DNA from: Ceratotherium simum simum
Taxonomy: Eukaryota; Chordata; Mammalia; Perissodactyla; Rhinocerotidae
Assembly (NCBI RefSeq): GCF_000283155.1
Contig: NW_004454262.1
Coordinates: 3,844,304 to 3,908,303, forward strand
Direction: 5' to 3'
DNA: 64,000 bases
Under the pieces are notes generated by a model, which made no database searches, had not been told where the DNA came from, and saw nothing but the letters and a program-made list of their open reading frames with translations. This document shows positions 24,711-36,100 of the stretch, piece after piece (positions within the stretch are counted from its first letter, which is position 1; each line of letters opens with the position of its first letter). Made by a program: the position numbers and the translations under genes.

Positions 24711-26249
24711 GCTACCTGTCTTTAGTGGAGTATGTAGCAGGAGCTATATTCTCAGGCTTTCTCCTCCTTTTCCAAATTTCAAACCTATCCTGTCACAAAA
24801 TACTAAACACGTTCAGTGACCTCCTTGCCTCCATTCTCTGTGTGATGGCCAAGGGAGAGGCCAGATCACAGACAGAGGCTGTAGCTAAGGGTCTCTAACC
24901 GGGTGGGAGGCATGGTGGTGGTGATTTCTTACTCAGGACCTGGGCTGGGAGGGGACGAGATGGGTTAGAAGGTCTTTGAGAGTGTAGAGGATGTCCTGTA
25001 TCTGTCTAATGGGACGACAGGGCTCCATATGTTCAGTAAAAGCCCTGCCTCCAATCTCCGTGATGGACCATGTGAGGCCATCTTTCTTTTGCATGGATAA
25101 TAGAGAACTTCAAACATTTATGGCATTTTAAAGGGACCCTACTTTGCTTATTTGTGAAGATGGACACTTGTTTAAACTTAGGGTTTTATGTGTGTATGTG
25201 TGTGTGCCTCTTCTGACTTATAGGAGGCTGACTGTTGAGAAAGATATATAAAAAATACAGGTAAAATGTGAATTTACTCTCTTTCTCCTATTACCTATTT
25301 TCCCCCCTCTTTTGGGGTGAGAAGGGACACAAAATATACTAAGGTACACTGAAATTGACTCCAATGATAGGAATTTTAAAAATTCTGTTTTGGAATCTGT
25401 CATCAGCATTTGCTTTTGAAGGTAAACATATTTCAGGATTACATGTCTAAAGTTATATATTGTAAGTTATATATTATGTAAATTATATATTGTATATATT
25501 AAGTTATATTGTATAAATGTCTTAAAGGATTTAAATTGGATATATCAAGAAAAAATATTTTGTTGTATCCTTAATAATGCATGAATTACTAGAACTACGT
25601 CTTCACCAGTCTTAGGGTTTTGACCAGTTAAATTTGGTAATAAAATCTATCCAGCAAATTTTTTTATTATAGATTATTCCCTTTAAAATAAAGACCCTAG
25701 CTACCATGAACTTTTTAAAGAAGTTTAATCCTAAAGCAAATTTCTCATTTTATGACGTGAATTACTGCTCAAACGTCATTGTTAAATTATTTTTCTTGGG
25801 TTAAAGAAAAACAGACTGCTCTAACTATTGCAGTTTAATCTGTAACTAATATCTTACTCTCAGGGAAAAAAATGATAAGTTTTTCATTTCTCAGTTTACA
25901 AAATAAATTAATTCCTGAGTAATCATTTGAAGAACTTTCTGTGATACAAATCTTTTGACTGACTAATATGCATTATTCTCCATGAATTTTGGTATTTTGG
26001 TGCCATCTTGTGGCTTGACTTTGTAGTAACTTCAACACTCAAATAGATTTTAAACAACGTCCTGGGCAGGATAAGCTGTAGTGGAAATTCTTCCAAAATG
26101 CAAATCATATGCTACTATAAGTCAACATAAAAAGTGTTGAGAATAACTTTTTTGTTATTTGGTCAATGGATCGTCAAGAGTAGTAAGTAAGCAATCTAAT
26201 GTATGCGTCTCAGTTTCTAAAATTCTGTTTCCATGATATTTGTCCCTAG

Positions 26250-26369
26250 TTGCTGCTGTTTGAACGGTCTTGGATGAGCAGATGGAAGTCTTCTGTTCTG
26301 CACGAAGGGGAAGGGAACATAAGGAGTGTGAAGTGGAGAGGCCATCTGATTGCTTGGGCCAATAATATG
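26250..26369 (+). CDS. VPS41: VPS41 coding exon (about residues 151-190)
   Basis: This 120-nt exon encodes 40 residues starting LLLFERSWMSRWK and ending GHLIAWANNM, a full blade-sized segment of the propeller. Phase 0 at both ends, acceptor TCCCTAG, donor GTAAAA. Compared with human VPS41 as I remember it, Asn160 and Ala165 are both Ser here. Ala187 (in AWANNM), where a human A187T polymorphism is known, is the reference residue. Confidence 0.97.
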
Positions 26370-27743
26370 GTAAAAGCACATCTCCATCTTCCTAATGCTT
26401 CTTCAGAGCAGAAGAGCGGTCGGACTGAGAGGGCTGTAACAAAGGGAAAAGATGCCACTTACTGCGGTGGTCATTTCTAAAAGATACAAATGGCGATTGG
26501 TATCAGACCTGGAAGGTTAAAGAAATTAGATTGTTTTTGGCTTTCATGATAGAGTAATTCCCAACATCTTCTGGACTCTATTTTAGAGAAAGAAACCTGA
26601 GGCATGGAGAATAGCCAGGAAAATGAAAAGGCATCTTAATAATTGAAGGGCTGCATTGGGAATGTGGTCTTGAAAATACCATTTGCCTATTAGCCAAGGG
26701 CAAGTAACAGTTGATATGAAACAAGTGCAGGATATTGCTGATTTCTTTTTTACTCCCAGTATAATTACAGACAGAAAATAGGCCTGCCTTTAAAAAAGTA
26801 GATCATATTTTTTGGTGCTGGACTACTTAAAGTTTACTCAGTATGAGTTAGGGCGAGTAGAAAGCTTAAAAATTACCTTTTTGACATCTGGCATATCTTT
26901 TGGGATTTCAAGGTGTTATTTAGTAAATTAGCTCTATTCAGTTGTAAATAGTAGAAATCTCCCGGACTCTGCCTTGCTGTTCAGGCCTTTTCTTACTTCT
27001 CCTGGGTCGCAGTAAAGGTAAACAAACCTGTGGCCTCTTGGTTTATTGTTAGTTACTGCTTGCTTGATGTTTCCATTTGAGTACTTTAAAATGTTAGTAG
27101 TTTTCTTTTCATAGTGGTTTTTCAGATTCAAAACATTTCTAAAAAACAAACTCCAGGGGCCGGCCCCGTGGCTTGGCGGTTAAGTGCGCGTGCTCCGCTG
27201 CCGGCGGCCTGGGTTCGGATCCCGGGTGCGCACCGACGAACCGCTCCTCCGGCCATGCTGAGGCCGCGTCCCACATACAGCAACTGGAAGGATGTGCAAC
27301 TGTGACATACGGCTATCTACTGGGGCTTTGGGGGAAAAATAAATAAATAAAATCTTTAAAAAAAATAAAAAAATAAAAAACAAACTCCATTTATGCAGTG
27401 GAACAATACAATTAGAAATGTTACTTGTCTGTCATTTTGGAAATACAGTTGTTGATATCTGTACATTTCACATTTGTGTTGTATTTGAGTCACGGATGCC
27501 ATCCACTAATAAAATCTCTTTTGTCCAGAAAGGAGGAGAGAGGTTTTCTTCCGTTTTGGGCTCTCACAGAGTTTGTGTGGAGTAGGAGCGTTTTCCATTG
27601 CATGGCTCCCAGCAGGGCTCAATAAACACAGTCAGTGTTTTGCAGTGCTTGTTATCGGTGATGTGTAGCAGTGCCTGTTAATAAATTTTCCTTTACTTTC
27701 CTCCTCTTGAGTGGAAGATGCTTAATGCTATTTTATTTTCCAG
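26370..27743 (+). other. VPS41: VPS41 intron (1.4 kb)
   Basis: Contains one sense ERE (27141-27389). I recognise nothing else in 26370-27140 or 27390-27743 apart from the acceptor tract TTTTATTTTCCAG. Confidence 0.88.
27141..27389 (+). mobile_element. ERE-type SINE with 15-bp target-site duplication, sense
   Basis: Body 27156-27374: head GGGGCCGGCCCCGTGGCTTG, A- and B-box region, a CTACTGGGGCTTTGGGGGA segment, then an AAATAAATAAATAAAATC tail. Flanked by AAAAAACAAACTCCA at 27141-27155 and 27375-27389. It ends about 370 bases before the next VPS41 exon, on the opposite strand to the SINE just after that exon. Confidence 0.95.
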
Positions 27744-27890
27744 GGTGTGAAGATTTTTGACATCATCTCAAAGCAGAGAATCACCAATGTGCCCCGGGAT
27801 GATATAAGTCTTCGCCCAGATATGTATCCCTGCAGCCTCTGCTGGAAGGACAGTGTGACACTCATTATTGGCTGGGGGACTTCTGTCAAG
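27744..27890 (+). CDS. VPS41: VPS41 coding exon (about residues 191-239)
   Basis: This 147-nt exon encodes 49 residues starting GVKIFDIISKQRITNVP and ending IIGWGTSVK, part of the propeller. Phase 0 at both ends, so skipping would delete 49 residues without a frameshift. The acceptor TTTTCCAG is good. The donor GTGGTT is weak: it lacks the usual A at +3/+4 and G at +5. One change from human as I recall it: Asn227 to Ser. The exon sits between two SINEs of opposite orientation. Confidence 0.97.
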
Positions 27891-27952
27891 GTGGTTTTCT
27901 CTGTCTTTTTAATAAGTCTATGTTGTTATGGATCCACTGAGGATGATCCAAA

Positions 27953-28236
27953 GAATATGAGTTCTTTTTCTTCTTCTTTTTTTGTGGGGAAGATTAGCCC
28001 TGAGCTAACATCCGATGCCAAGCCTCCTCTTTTTTTTTTTGCTGAGGAAGATTGGCCCTGGGCTAACATCTGTGCCCATCCTCTTCTACTTTATATGGGA
28101 TACCGCCACAGCATGGCTCAACAAGCGGTGCATCAGTGTGCACCTGGGATCCGAACCTGCGAACCCCAGGCCGCCGAAGCAGAGCGCGCGCACTTAACCG
28201 CTATGCCGCTGGGCTGGCCCCCGAATATGAGTTCTT
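27953..28236 (-). mobile_element. ERE2-type SINE with 14-bp target-site duplication, antisense
   Basis: Body 27967-28222: two AGCTAACATC-type tail units, then the tRNA-derived head in reverse, ending GGGCTGGCCC. Flanked by GAATATGAGTTCTT at 27953-27966 and 28223-28236. It starts about 76 bases after the VPS41 donor at 27891. Confidence 0.94.
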
Positions 28237-28884
28237 GAATGGCTTCTCACAACCAAAATATTTTCACCTGAATATTATCGTCATGTGATAATCACTTAAT
28301 GCTCAAATTCATTCATATGCATGATTTTTAAGATATGGTCTTTCTTTTCCATGCCAGGCAAAACAAATCGTGAACTTTTCTATGTTCAGAATGGTCCTGC
28401 CTTTTTTATCCTTTTTAAATTTCCCATAGCCCGGTTGGCTGTAGCTATTTATAGAACATGTGGTTAGTTTTGTTGGTTTGTCAGGTTTTCCTTTCTTTAT
28501 TGTTCTTTCCATTTCCCTTAGCTTTGACCCATAGCTTCTTCATTCGAGTTGATGATGGAAAAAGGTTAAAACTAAATCATCCTGCTTGCTTGGTAATAGT
28601 TTGAAATAGAGTAAAGGCCCAGACTTATTATCTGTAAGATTTGGGACTATTTTGTGGCATATAATTGTCTGCCCTTTACGTGCCTGAGTACATGAAATTT
28701 AGCTATTCTACAAAAGGCGGCCCAAAGCTCACTCACATTTATTTCATGCCTGCCAGTGCTTGTCTTTTACTAGATACTTCAGAGCCGGAAGTTGTTTGCT
28801 TCCCTTTAAAAATATATAGCTTAATCTAAACAAAATAAACTAAAAATTAGCTGAGGTAAAAATGGTATGAGAAAGTATCCCAGC

Positions 28885-29115
28885 AATAGTCTAATGCAAG
28901 AGCTCAGGGTTTCGAGTAAGACAGACTTGAGGTCAATTCCAGCTTCTCCATTTACTTCCTGTGTGACCCTCTCTAAGCCTTACTCTCCTCATCTGCAGAA
29001 CAGGACTACTAATCATTCTCACATCTAAGTTTTGGGGAGGATTAAATGAGGTAATGCATATAAAGAGCTTAGCATAGGATCTGACATATTGTGAGTGCCT
29101 AATAAATATCAGATG
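28885..29115 (+). repeat. MIR SINE
   Basis: One of the best-preserved MIR copies here: TTGAGGTCAATTCCAGC, CTTCCTGTGTGACC, TCCTCATCTGCAGAACAGG, GAGGATTAAATGAGGTAATG and a terminal GTGCCTAATAAATATC. Confidence 0.85.
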
Positions 29116-29595
29116 TCACTGTTATGCCATAAAATTCTAAAAAAGTCATGAAGGAGACATGGCTATTTAAAATTTACTCTTCTCTGGAAAAGAAAGCATA
29201 AAAATTATTAATGCAATGATTGCTGTTACCTTCTGGCCCTTACTTTGATGTGTTTCAGGTTCTCTTTTCTTTCTTTCTTAATTGAACATGGAGTAATTCT
29301 TTTCATGTGTTAAATGAACACAGCCTGATTCACATTGAGGGTAACAGGAAGGAAGTTGTGCCCAGTAGTCTAGGATGAAAAAAGTGATCCCCCAGTCTTC
29401 CTATCCCATGTGTGCAGTTACTCATCTGATAAACTTATATTCTAGATATTTTAAAAATTCCTTAAATGGACCAGGCAGCTTTTTTTCTTTATTTTAAAGT
29501 TGTGATTTTCTTTTCTTTTGGTGAAGCACAAGGAAAATTAGCCTGGAGGGACACATAAAAAGTTCATTGATTGGCTACCAGATATGCTTTCTCTA

Positions 29596-29832
29596 TTAGG
29601 CAGAATAATGGCCCCCAAAGACAGCAGGTCCTAATTCTGGCAACTTGTAAAGGTTTCTTTATATGGCAGAAGAAGTAATTAATTAAGAACCTTCAGATGG
29701 GGAGTTTATCCTGCATTGTCTGGGTGGGTGCTATGTGCCGCCTCACGTGTGCTTATTAAGAGAGAGTGCTACCAAAAAAGAGGAGAAGGCACTGTGGTAA
29801 TCTGTTACAGCAGCCACAGGAAACTAGTACAC
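29596..29832 (+). mobile_element. MLT1/MaLR-like solitary LTR, sense
   Basis: Opens with an AGAATAATGGCCCCCAAAGA motif, continues with a GGTCCTAATTCTGGCAAC segment and ends with GTTACAGCAGCCACAGGAAA then CTAGTACAC, the order of an MLT1-class LTR. Diverged; no internal region is attached. Confidence 0.75.
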
Positions 29833-30074
29833 TTGCACTGTGCCCAAATTACAGTCCAACTCAAAAAATTTTTCATGTCAAATGTTTCATTTTATTGGAG
29901 ATTCCTCTTCTTCAGACTCAATTAGTAATACGTTGAGCACTTCATCTCAGTTCAGAATCTTACTGTGTTCCATTGAAGGAAGAGAAGATAGGACATAATT
30001 TTTCTTCTCATAAAGAGAACAATCTTGTTGGAGAGAAAGAGCCGCAAGTTGTGTACAATTAGAGCTAACCATTT

Positions 30075-31100
30075 CGTTCATTCATTCATTCATTTGCTTG
30101 ACAAATACTTACCGAGTTCCTGCGATGTGCCAGGCAAAGTTCTGGTGTTGCAGATACATACATAAATGGATGAATTCCCTCCCTGGGAAAATCTACATTA
30201 TAGTGAGTGAAGATAGACAAAACAAACAAGCAAGTAAATATACCATGCTGAGGGTGGTAAATACCAAAGGGGTAGGAGGGTGGGTGCCATTTAATATAGG
30301 GCGGTCCGGGGAAGACATCTCCCATGACTAACATGTCGTCTGTGCAGAGATCTGGAGGGAGGAGGCTGTGCAGCTGTGGGGGAGGGGGTGTCAGCAGAAG
30401 GAGTAGCCAGTACAAAATCCTTGAGGCAGGAGTATGATTAATTTGTCTTTGAGAAACATAAAGAAAGCCATTATTGGCAGAGAGGATGGAGCAGTGTGCA
30501 GAAGAGGGATAGAAGAGAGAGGGGAGAGGGGAAAATATGAATGTGGGCCTGTTGTGGTGGAGCAGATCGTGTAGGGGCTCAAAGGCCTTTGTGAAATCTT
30601 TAGCTTTTAGTTTGAGTGAGATATGAAGCCAGCAGACGGTTTTGAGCGGTGGAGTTAGTTAAAAGATCTAACTTGGATTTTAAAAGGATCTCTGGTTGCT
30701 GTGTGGAGCAAAGGGTCAGGAAAGAGGAGAGACTGGATGGGAGGCTACTGCAATAACCTCAGTAAAAAATAATGCTGTCTTGCATCAGCCTAGTGGAGCT
30801 GGTGAGGAATGATTGGATTCTGGATATATTTTGAGGGTAGACCCTATGGTATTTGTTGATGGTTGAGTGTGGGGTGTAAGAAAAGAGAGAAGTCAATAGT
30901 GACTTTTTCTACTTGAGGAACCAGAAAACGAAGCTACCTTTTACTGAAATGGAAAAGAGTGCTGATGGAGCATGTTTAGAGGGAAAAAGAAGTTGTTTTT
31001 GTGTGTATCCACTTGAGATGCCTGTTAGACACGTAAGTGGAGAAGTGGAGGAGACAGTTGGATGAAGCAAATTAGTGTTCATGGGGAAGAACCTACCTGT
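30075..31100 (-). mobile_element. L2 (CR1-like) LINE, antisense
   Basis: Begins with the antisense L2 3' end (TTCATTCATTCATTTG..., GATGTGCCAGGCAAAG). It continues through GGATCTCTGGTTGCTGTGTG, a GGAGGCTACTGCAATAA segment, ATTCTGGATATATTTTGAGG and GAGATGCCTGTTAGAC. Degenerate and non-coding. Confidence 0.82.
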
Positions 31101-31339
31101 TGATATAAAGGGCTCTTGAAATCATTGATCTGCTCTTACCCAGGATGTGAGCTCAGGGTAGCACTTAGCTGTCATCTGCACCTGCTGCTACCCATCTGTG
31201 AGAGAGGTGCTGGGATAAGAACTCAGACACAGAACTGAGGGTGGGGACAGTGGAGCCGTGGCCCAGCTGCCAGTAGTGGCATGTGTCCTTGTCTTCAGAG
31301 AGGTGGTGGCATGGCCAGAGAGACACAGTTCAGCCTTGG

Positions 31340-31540
31340 CCTGAGTTCACTTATTCTAGGAAGCCTTCCTTTACTGCCAGTAGATGCCCGTGCTCTGTAC
31401 TTCCCCATCACACTTGAGTAAAATGCCCTATTTAATTGTGTCTCCCCCACTGTACCATAATCTTCCAAGAAAAGAGCTGTATCTGTTTTACAAAGCCCGT
31501 AACTCAGGACCAGCCCAGTAGTTGCTCAAAAGGGCTAGTT
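31340..31540 (+). mobile_element. L2 LINE 3' end, sense
   Basis: Contains GGAAGCCTTCCTTTACTGCC, a TTTAATTGTGTCTCCCCCAC motif and GCTGTATCTGTTTTAC, the order found upstream of the L2 3' terminus. Old and diverged. Confidence 0.6.
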
Positions 31541-31989
31541 AATATTATATTTGTATATATATTCATACTTTTTTTTATTATGCTTCAAACCATTTGAAAC
31601 ATTATTCCATGACTCATGTACTTTTATCAGCACGTTGAAACAGTCGTTCATTTGGCATGGTGGAGCATACTTGTTAGACAATTTAGTAGTTTCCTTAGAA
31701 AGTGTGGACAGAAGAGTGGATAACAGATAAAATCGAAAGTCTAATGAAAAGAGAAGGAAATTGGGGAAAATTGGAGAAGTGGACAGGAAATTATCTGAAG
31801 TGAACAGGAGACAAATGACAAAAAAGAGTCAAGGGAGGAAGTAGCTGGTCGCTTCTAAGTAAATGCTTATACCTCCACAGTCGCGGGTTCAAGTCCTGTG
31901 TTAGAGAAGGCAAGTCCTCTCACGTATTCATTGTATTGCTGGACAGCAATTTGAATGAGTGTATTAAACAAACAAACAAACAAAACCTT

Positions 31990-32400
31990 GTAAAAGTTCA
32001 CATACCCATTAGTCTACCAATTATATCTCTAGGAATTTGTCCTAAGGAAACAAAAGTCCAAAATTTTTATAGACAAGTGTGTTGATTACACTCTTGCTTG
32101 CATTAGAGTGAAAAATTAAATGTCTAAAAGGGGGTCGATTAAATACGTTATAGTACACTCATGCAACGAGATACTATAGAGACATTAAAGATTTGTGTGG
32201 TGGTAGAATATTTAAATAATATACTAAGTCATTTGTGGTAAATTGTTAGGTTAATAAAAGTAGCTTCCAGAAAAAATAAGCTTGTTAATAGTGTTTACTT
32301 TGTGCTGGGACAACAGATAATATTTGTTTTTTCCCCTTTAGTTTTTGTGTATTTTAGAATTTTCCATACTGTAGCTGTACTCGGGGTATCAGCTGTAAAA
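31990..32400 (+). mobile_element. L1M-type LINE 3' remnant, sense
   Basis: Text such as ATCTCTAGGAATTTGTCCTA, ACACTCATGCAACGAGATAC and AGAATTTTCCATACTGTAG follows the 3' part of old L1M elements. Border estimates are rough. Confidence 0.65.
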
Positions 32401-32705
32401 TAACAGTAAATGCCGTCTCTAAGCAAAAGGAAAACAGCGTGACCCCTGCTGAAAGTTGTGTAGGATCCGTCCTTCACTTCAGGCTCAGTCTTAGCTAGAT
32501 GGAGGAACTTATGTGAATTTTTGTTGTCTGTTACTACGAAATAGAATGTATTCGCTTTAGAAAATACAGCAAAAGAGATAGAAAATATCCATAGTCTTAC
32601 CACCCTAAAACAATCATTGTTAACAACCGTGTGTTTGTGGTGTGTGTGTGAGAATGATAGATAAATAACATACACATCAATTTGTATCCAAACTGTATAC
32701 ATACA

Positions 32706-32959
32706 ACTTAAAATAGGGGTTGGCAAACTTCTTCTGTAAAGAGCTAGTGGTAAATATTTTACACTTTGCAGGCTATATACTGTTTCTGCTAAATATTTTT
32801 CTCTTTTTTTTTCTATTATTTTGTTTTTGTTTTTTCCTTTTCTTTCTTCCCTTACTCTTTCCCTTTCCCCTTTCCCACCTTTAAAAATGTAAAAACTACC
32901 CTAAGTTTACAGCATAAAACACATGGCCAGATTATAGTTTGTCAACCCCTGATTTAAAT
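32706..32959. mobile_element. hAT-type nonautonomous DNA transposon
   Basis: Terminal inverted repeats TAGGGGTTGGCAAACTT (32714-32730) and AGTTTGTCAACCCCTG (32936-32951), with the characteristic TGTAAAGAGC just inside the left end. The flanking 8-mers ACTTAAAA and ATTTAAAT match at 6 of 8 positions, consistent with an old 8-bp hAT duplication. The centre is a pyrimidine-rich run. I do not assert a family name. Confidence 0.8.
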
Positions 32960-33282
32960 AATATGATACAGGGGCTGGCCCCGGGGCTTAGCGGTTAAGT
33001 GCGCGTGCTCCGCTACTGGCGGCCTGGGTTCGGATCCCGGGCGTGCACCGATGTACCGCTTGTCCGGCCACGCTGAGGTCGCATCCCACATACAGCAACT
33101 GGAGGGATGTGCAACTGTGACATGCAACTGTCTGCTGGGGCTTTGGGGAAAAAAAAGGAGGAGGATTGGCAATAGATGTTGGCTCAGGGCCAATCTTCCT
33201 CAGCAAAAAGAGGAGGATTGGCATGGATGTTAGCTCAGGGCTGATCTTCCTCTCACACAAAAAATAATAATAATATGATACA
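32957..33282 (+). mobile_element. ERE2-type composite SINE with 14-bp target-site duplication
   Basis: Body 32971-33268: ERE head and body through CTGCTGGGGCTTTGGGG, followed by two copies of the GGAGGATTGGCA...TCTTCCTC tail unit. It therefore joins the short-form body with the long-form tail. Flanked by AATAATATGATACA at 32957-32970 and 33269-33282. Confidence 0.94.
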
Positions 33283-33776
33283 TTGATTTTAATATCCTCG
33301 AGAGAAGAAGAGCAGGTGCTACTTCTGCAAAGTATTATTTAGCAGCAGTGAAATAAATGACTAATATGTAATCAGAAACACAAGACCTAATGTGAGTGTT
33401 GCCTAGATTGACTATTGGGCATTTTTGGTTGTATACTTTTGCCAGATAAAGTTCTTTATCTGGACGATGATAGAAGTAGTCCTTAAGTAGAGTTGCGGAG
33501 AATGGGTCATTGGAAACACGTTAAAATTATATTATAGTTTTCTTTCTTTCTTTGCCCTTGAATAAGACTTTATGGAGGAATAATGGTGGAGAATATAAGT
33601 AATGGTTGCTATATGTCATTGAAATTAATTTCTATCGCTTGAGTCATAGGGTAGGTTATGTGCACTCCATCTTCAGAGCTACATGGCTGATTTAACAAAA
33701 GTATCACATATTGAATGAAATGTTATAAACAGTTTTCCATCAAATGACTAAAATAACCTGTGAATTTGTTTTCTAG

Positions 33777-33843
33777 ATATGCTCAGTGAAGGAACGGCAT
33801 GCCAGTGAAATGAGGGACTTGCCAAGTCGATACGTTGAAATAG
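33777..33843 (+). CDS. VPS41: VPS41 coding exon (about residues 240-261)
   Basis: This 67-nt exon encodes ICSVKERHASEM then RDLPSRYVEI plus the first base of the next codon (Val). Phase 0 in, phase 1 out. Acceptor TTTTCTAG, donor GTATGC. The first residue is Ile where I recall Val240 in human. It lies in the propeller. Confidence 0.96.
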
Positions 33844-34044
33844 GTATGCCTTCTGTGCTATGTAAACAAACCTTCAAAAGAGAATCTGTTTGATTAAGGG
33901 GAAACCTAAGGCCATGCTCTTCTTCAGGGCTCATCACTTGGGACCTCGATGAAATAGGTCAAGAAGCATTTGTTTTCAATTTTGAAACTTCACTATAGAG
34001 ACCCTTTTTTCTAACTGTGTTTCCAATTTTTATACAATAATTTT

Positions 34045-34255
34045 GTAGTTGGCTTTGAAGTTGAATAACCATGGGTTTGAGTTCTGGTCCTCTTATTTAC
34101 TACTTGAACTTTGGACAAATTTCTACATGCCTCAGTATTCTCATCTATGAAATGTGAAAAAGAATACCTGTCCCATAGGTTGTTTGTAAGAATTCCAAGA
34201 GTTCATACATGCACAGCTCACAGCACCTTGTCCTGTACCGTCTAAATATTAATTT
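34045..34255 (+). repeat. MIR SINE
   Basis: Contains ATGGGTTTGAGTTCTGGTCC, TTTACTACTTGAACTTTGG, TCATCTATGAAATGTG and a terminal CTGTACCGTCTAAATATTAA, in MIR order. Confidence 0.8.
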
Positions 34256-34329
34256 TCATCATCACTGGTCTGGTCCAAACTGCCATAATCTTGTATCTGA
34301 TCAGTGAAACAGCCTTCTAACTGGTTTAT

Positions 34330-34860
34330 CTCTTTCCACCAGGAATTACTGGAATCTGGTCCCCCCTCTGCAGTCAAAATACAAATCAGAGCATGTCACC
34401 ATCCTTCCTTGTTCCTAGGATGACGATGAGACTCCTTACCATGGGCCACAGGGATCCATGGTGGCCCTCACCTGCCTTTCTAGCTTCAGCCCATCACAAG
34501 CTTCTCCTTGGTCTCTGTGCTACAGCCACTCTGGCCTTCTTTACCTCTCCATGTCTAGAATGTTCTTATTGCCTCTTTTCACTTCATTGCCCCTTAATCA
34601 CACCTCAGCTCGAGTGTTGCTTTCCTGGGAAAGCCTGCTAGACCTCCCTGACTAGGTCTAATCCTCCCAGCAGAGGCATTTGTAATACTCCCACTTCTAG
34701 CACTTGTTTCAGTTGCATTGATGGTCTGATTATTCAGTGCATTTCTGTCTCTTCCACCAGACTGTAACCTCCTCGAGAGCACACACTGGGTCTGTCTTTG
34801 CTCAATGTTTGTATCTCAGGGACCTGGCACCATGCCTGGCACATAGTCGGTGGTAAAAAA
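34330..34860 (+). mobile_element. L2 LINE 3' end, sense
   Basis: CCTTGTTCCTAGGATGACG, CACCTCAGCTCGAGTGTTGC, GGGAAAGCCTGCTAGACC, a CCAGACTGTAACCTCCTCGA motif and CCATGCCTGGCACATAG follow the L2 3' consensus closely to its end. Confidence 0.85.
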
Positions 34861-35689
34861 TACTGTGTCAAAAGAATAGTAACTCTGGGAAACAAGTGTT
34901 CAGGAGAAGGATGCCAGGGTTGATATACCATTACCTTTATAACTTAGTGTAAAGTTATTCAGACAGAAAGGATGAAAATTGACTGACTTTTGTCAATTAA
35001 ACAGGTATAGTAAAAGCTACCTTTGTATTATTTAGAACTGAGCAATAGGAGACAGAGTTGTGTGGCAAAAAAAGTTTTGCCATATTATAAGTCAGCTGAA
35101 AAATTCATTTACCCATTTGGATGGTGGATGGGGAATATAACTTTGATGGGTCATTATAACAAGGTGAAGCTGAGAAGAATCATTTGCACGTGACTATATT
35201 TCTAAAAACAGAGAAAGACGTATATTACACACGTGGCTATACAGTTATAACATTTAAATCTGGGATATTTTGTACATGAAGTCAGAAGTTGATAGTGGGG
35301 TTTTAATAACTTTTTGCCTTAGAAGGATAAATAAATACATAGATAAGTAAATACATATTGCTCAGAGTATGGACAAAAAAGGTATATGCAGAATATAATG
35401 GTACTGAGAAAAACTGAGGAACAAGGTAATAGAGAAGAATGATAACTTGAAGATAAGGATAATTATTTCAGTATCTCTCTCTTCTTTCCTGCTATCCTCT
35501 TGCCTCCTAGAAAACAAACCTCTGAACATCTCAATGCATAGTGTCCTGAGGGTTAAGTATTAGAATATTTTAAATACAGATGAGTTAAAAAAAAAAAAAA
35601 GCAAAATCTCTGGGAATTTTTAAGGATGTAAAAATTGCCAGGGAGGCATAAAAACGTAGCAATTGTCCTCTGCTCTCCTTAGATGATAT

Positions 35690-35870
35690 TTATTGCTCAC
35701 GACGTCCTAGCTATGGGGCATTGCACTGTGTGCATTACCTGCATCCTTTCCCTTCACTCTCATAGCAGCCCTTTGAAGGCAGGTAGTATACTTCTCCTTC
35801 TATAGATGAAGAAAATTGGGGTTCAGGGAGGTAGATAACTTGTCCAAGATCTTGCTACCATGGCGTTAAA
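35690..35870 (-). repeat. MIR SINE, antisense
   Basis: Reverse-complement MIR features: CTCATAGCAGCCCTTTGAAG, AGATGAAGAAAATTGGGG, GTAGATAACTTGTCCAAG. Diverged. Confidence 0.75.
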
Positions 35871-35939
35871 GTGGATAGAATCTAACTCTGCAGAGCCACC
35901 AGAAGCCTCCATGGAGGCAAGGCAGTTTGCCAAATTCCT

Positions 35940-36100
35940 GTCTAATCTTGATTAGGTTACTTCACCTTGCTGAGCTAGGCTTTTCTCACCTGTAAAATGG
36001 ATGTGATATACCTTTCTGGATGGTAGCGAGAATTAGGTGTGGCATAAGTAATGCCTGTAACACGGTACTTGGCACATGTGGATGCTCACTGAATCATAGT
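35940..36100 (+). repeat. MIR SINE
   Basis: GTTACTTCACCTTGCTGAGC, TCACCTGTAAAATGGATG and GTACTTGGCACATGTGG are in MIR order. It lies just after the antisense MIR. Confidence 0.78.

Larger units (their letters stand above)
6430..26249 (+). other. VPS41: VPS41 intron (19.8 kb)
   Basis: The largest intron in the window. Recognised contents: MaLR LTR piece (7690-7915), antisense L1 (8971-10400), antisense L1 with duplication (10765-12068), AT-rich microsatellite (15287-15365), LINE-like remnant (16340-16870), ERE (17992-18238), LINE-like remnant (21840-22200) and the nested ERE2/L1 site (22918-23689). A GC-richer unassigned patch lies at 24090-24710. In 12070-15280, 18240-21840 and 24720-26240 I see no gene or recognisable repeat beyond short simple runs. 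Whether sequence in these parts is conserved cannot be judged from one species. Confidence 0.85.
27891..33776 (+). other. VPS41: VPS41 intron (5.9 kb)
   Basis: Contains an antisense ERE2 (27953-28236), MIR (28885-29115), MLT1-like LTR (29596-29832), antisense L2 (30075-31100), sense L2 3' end (31340-31540), L1M remnant (31990-32400), hAT element (32706-32959) and sense ERE2 (32957-33282). I recognise nothing in 28240-28880, 29120-29590 or 33285-33770. Confidence 0.87.

Noticed and set aside
27747..28238. A 163-codon open frame on the plus strand
   Set aside because: It is simply the VPS41 exon at 27744-27890 read through its donor into the intron and the antisense SINE.
29596..29832. Possible intact endogenous retrovirus
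   Set aside because: Only solitary, degenerate MaLR-type LTR pieces are seen; no internal region with gag, pol or env features is attached.
31840..31920. A tRNA-like B-box (GGGTTCAAGTCC) with a possible T-arm stem
   Set aside because: No matching acceptor stem or plausible anticodon arm can be drawn, so it is at most a decayed tRNA-derived fragment.
32295..32726. A 143-codon minus-strand open frame
   Set aside because: It runs across an L1M remnant and into the edge of a hAT element, so it is a repeat-derived chance frame.
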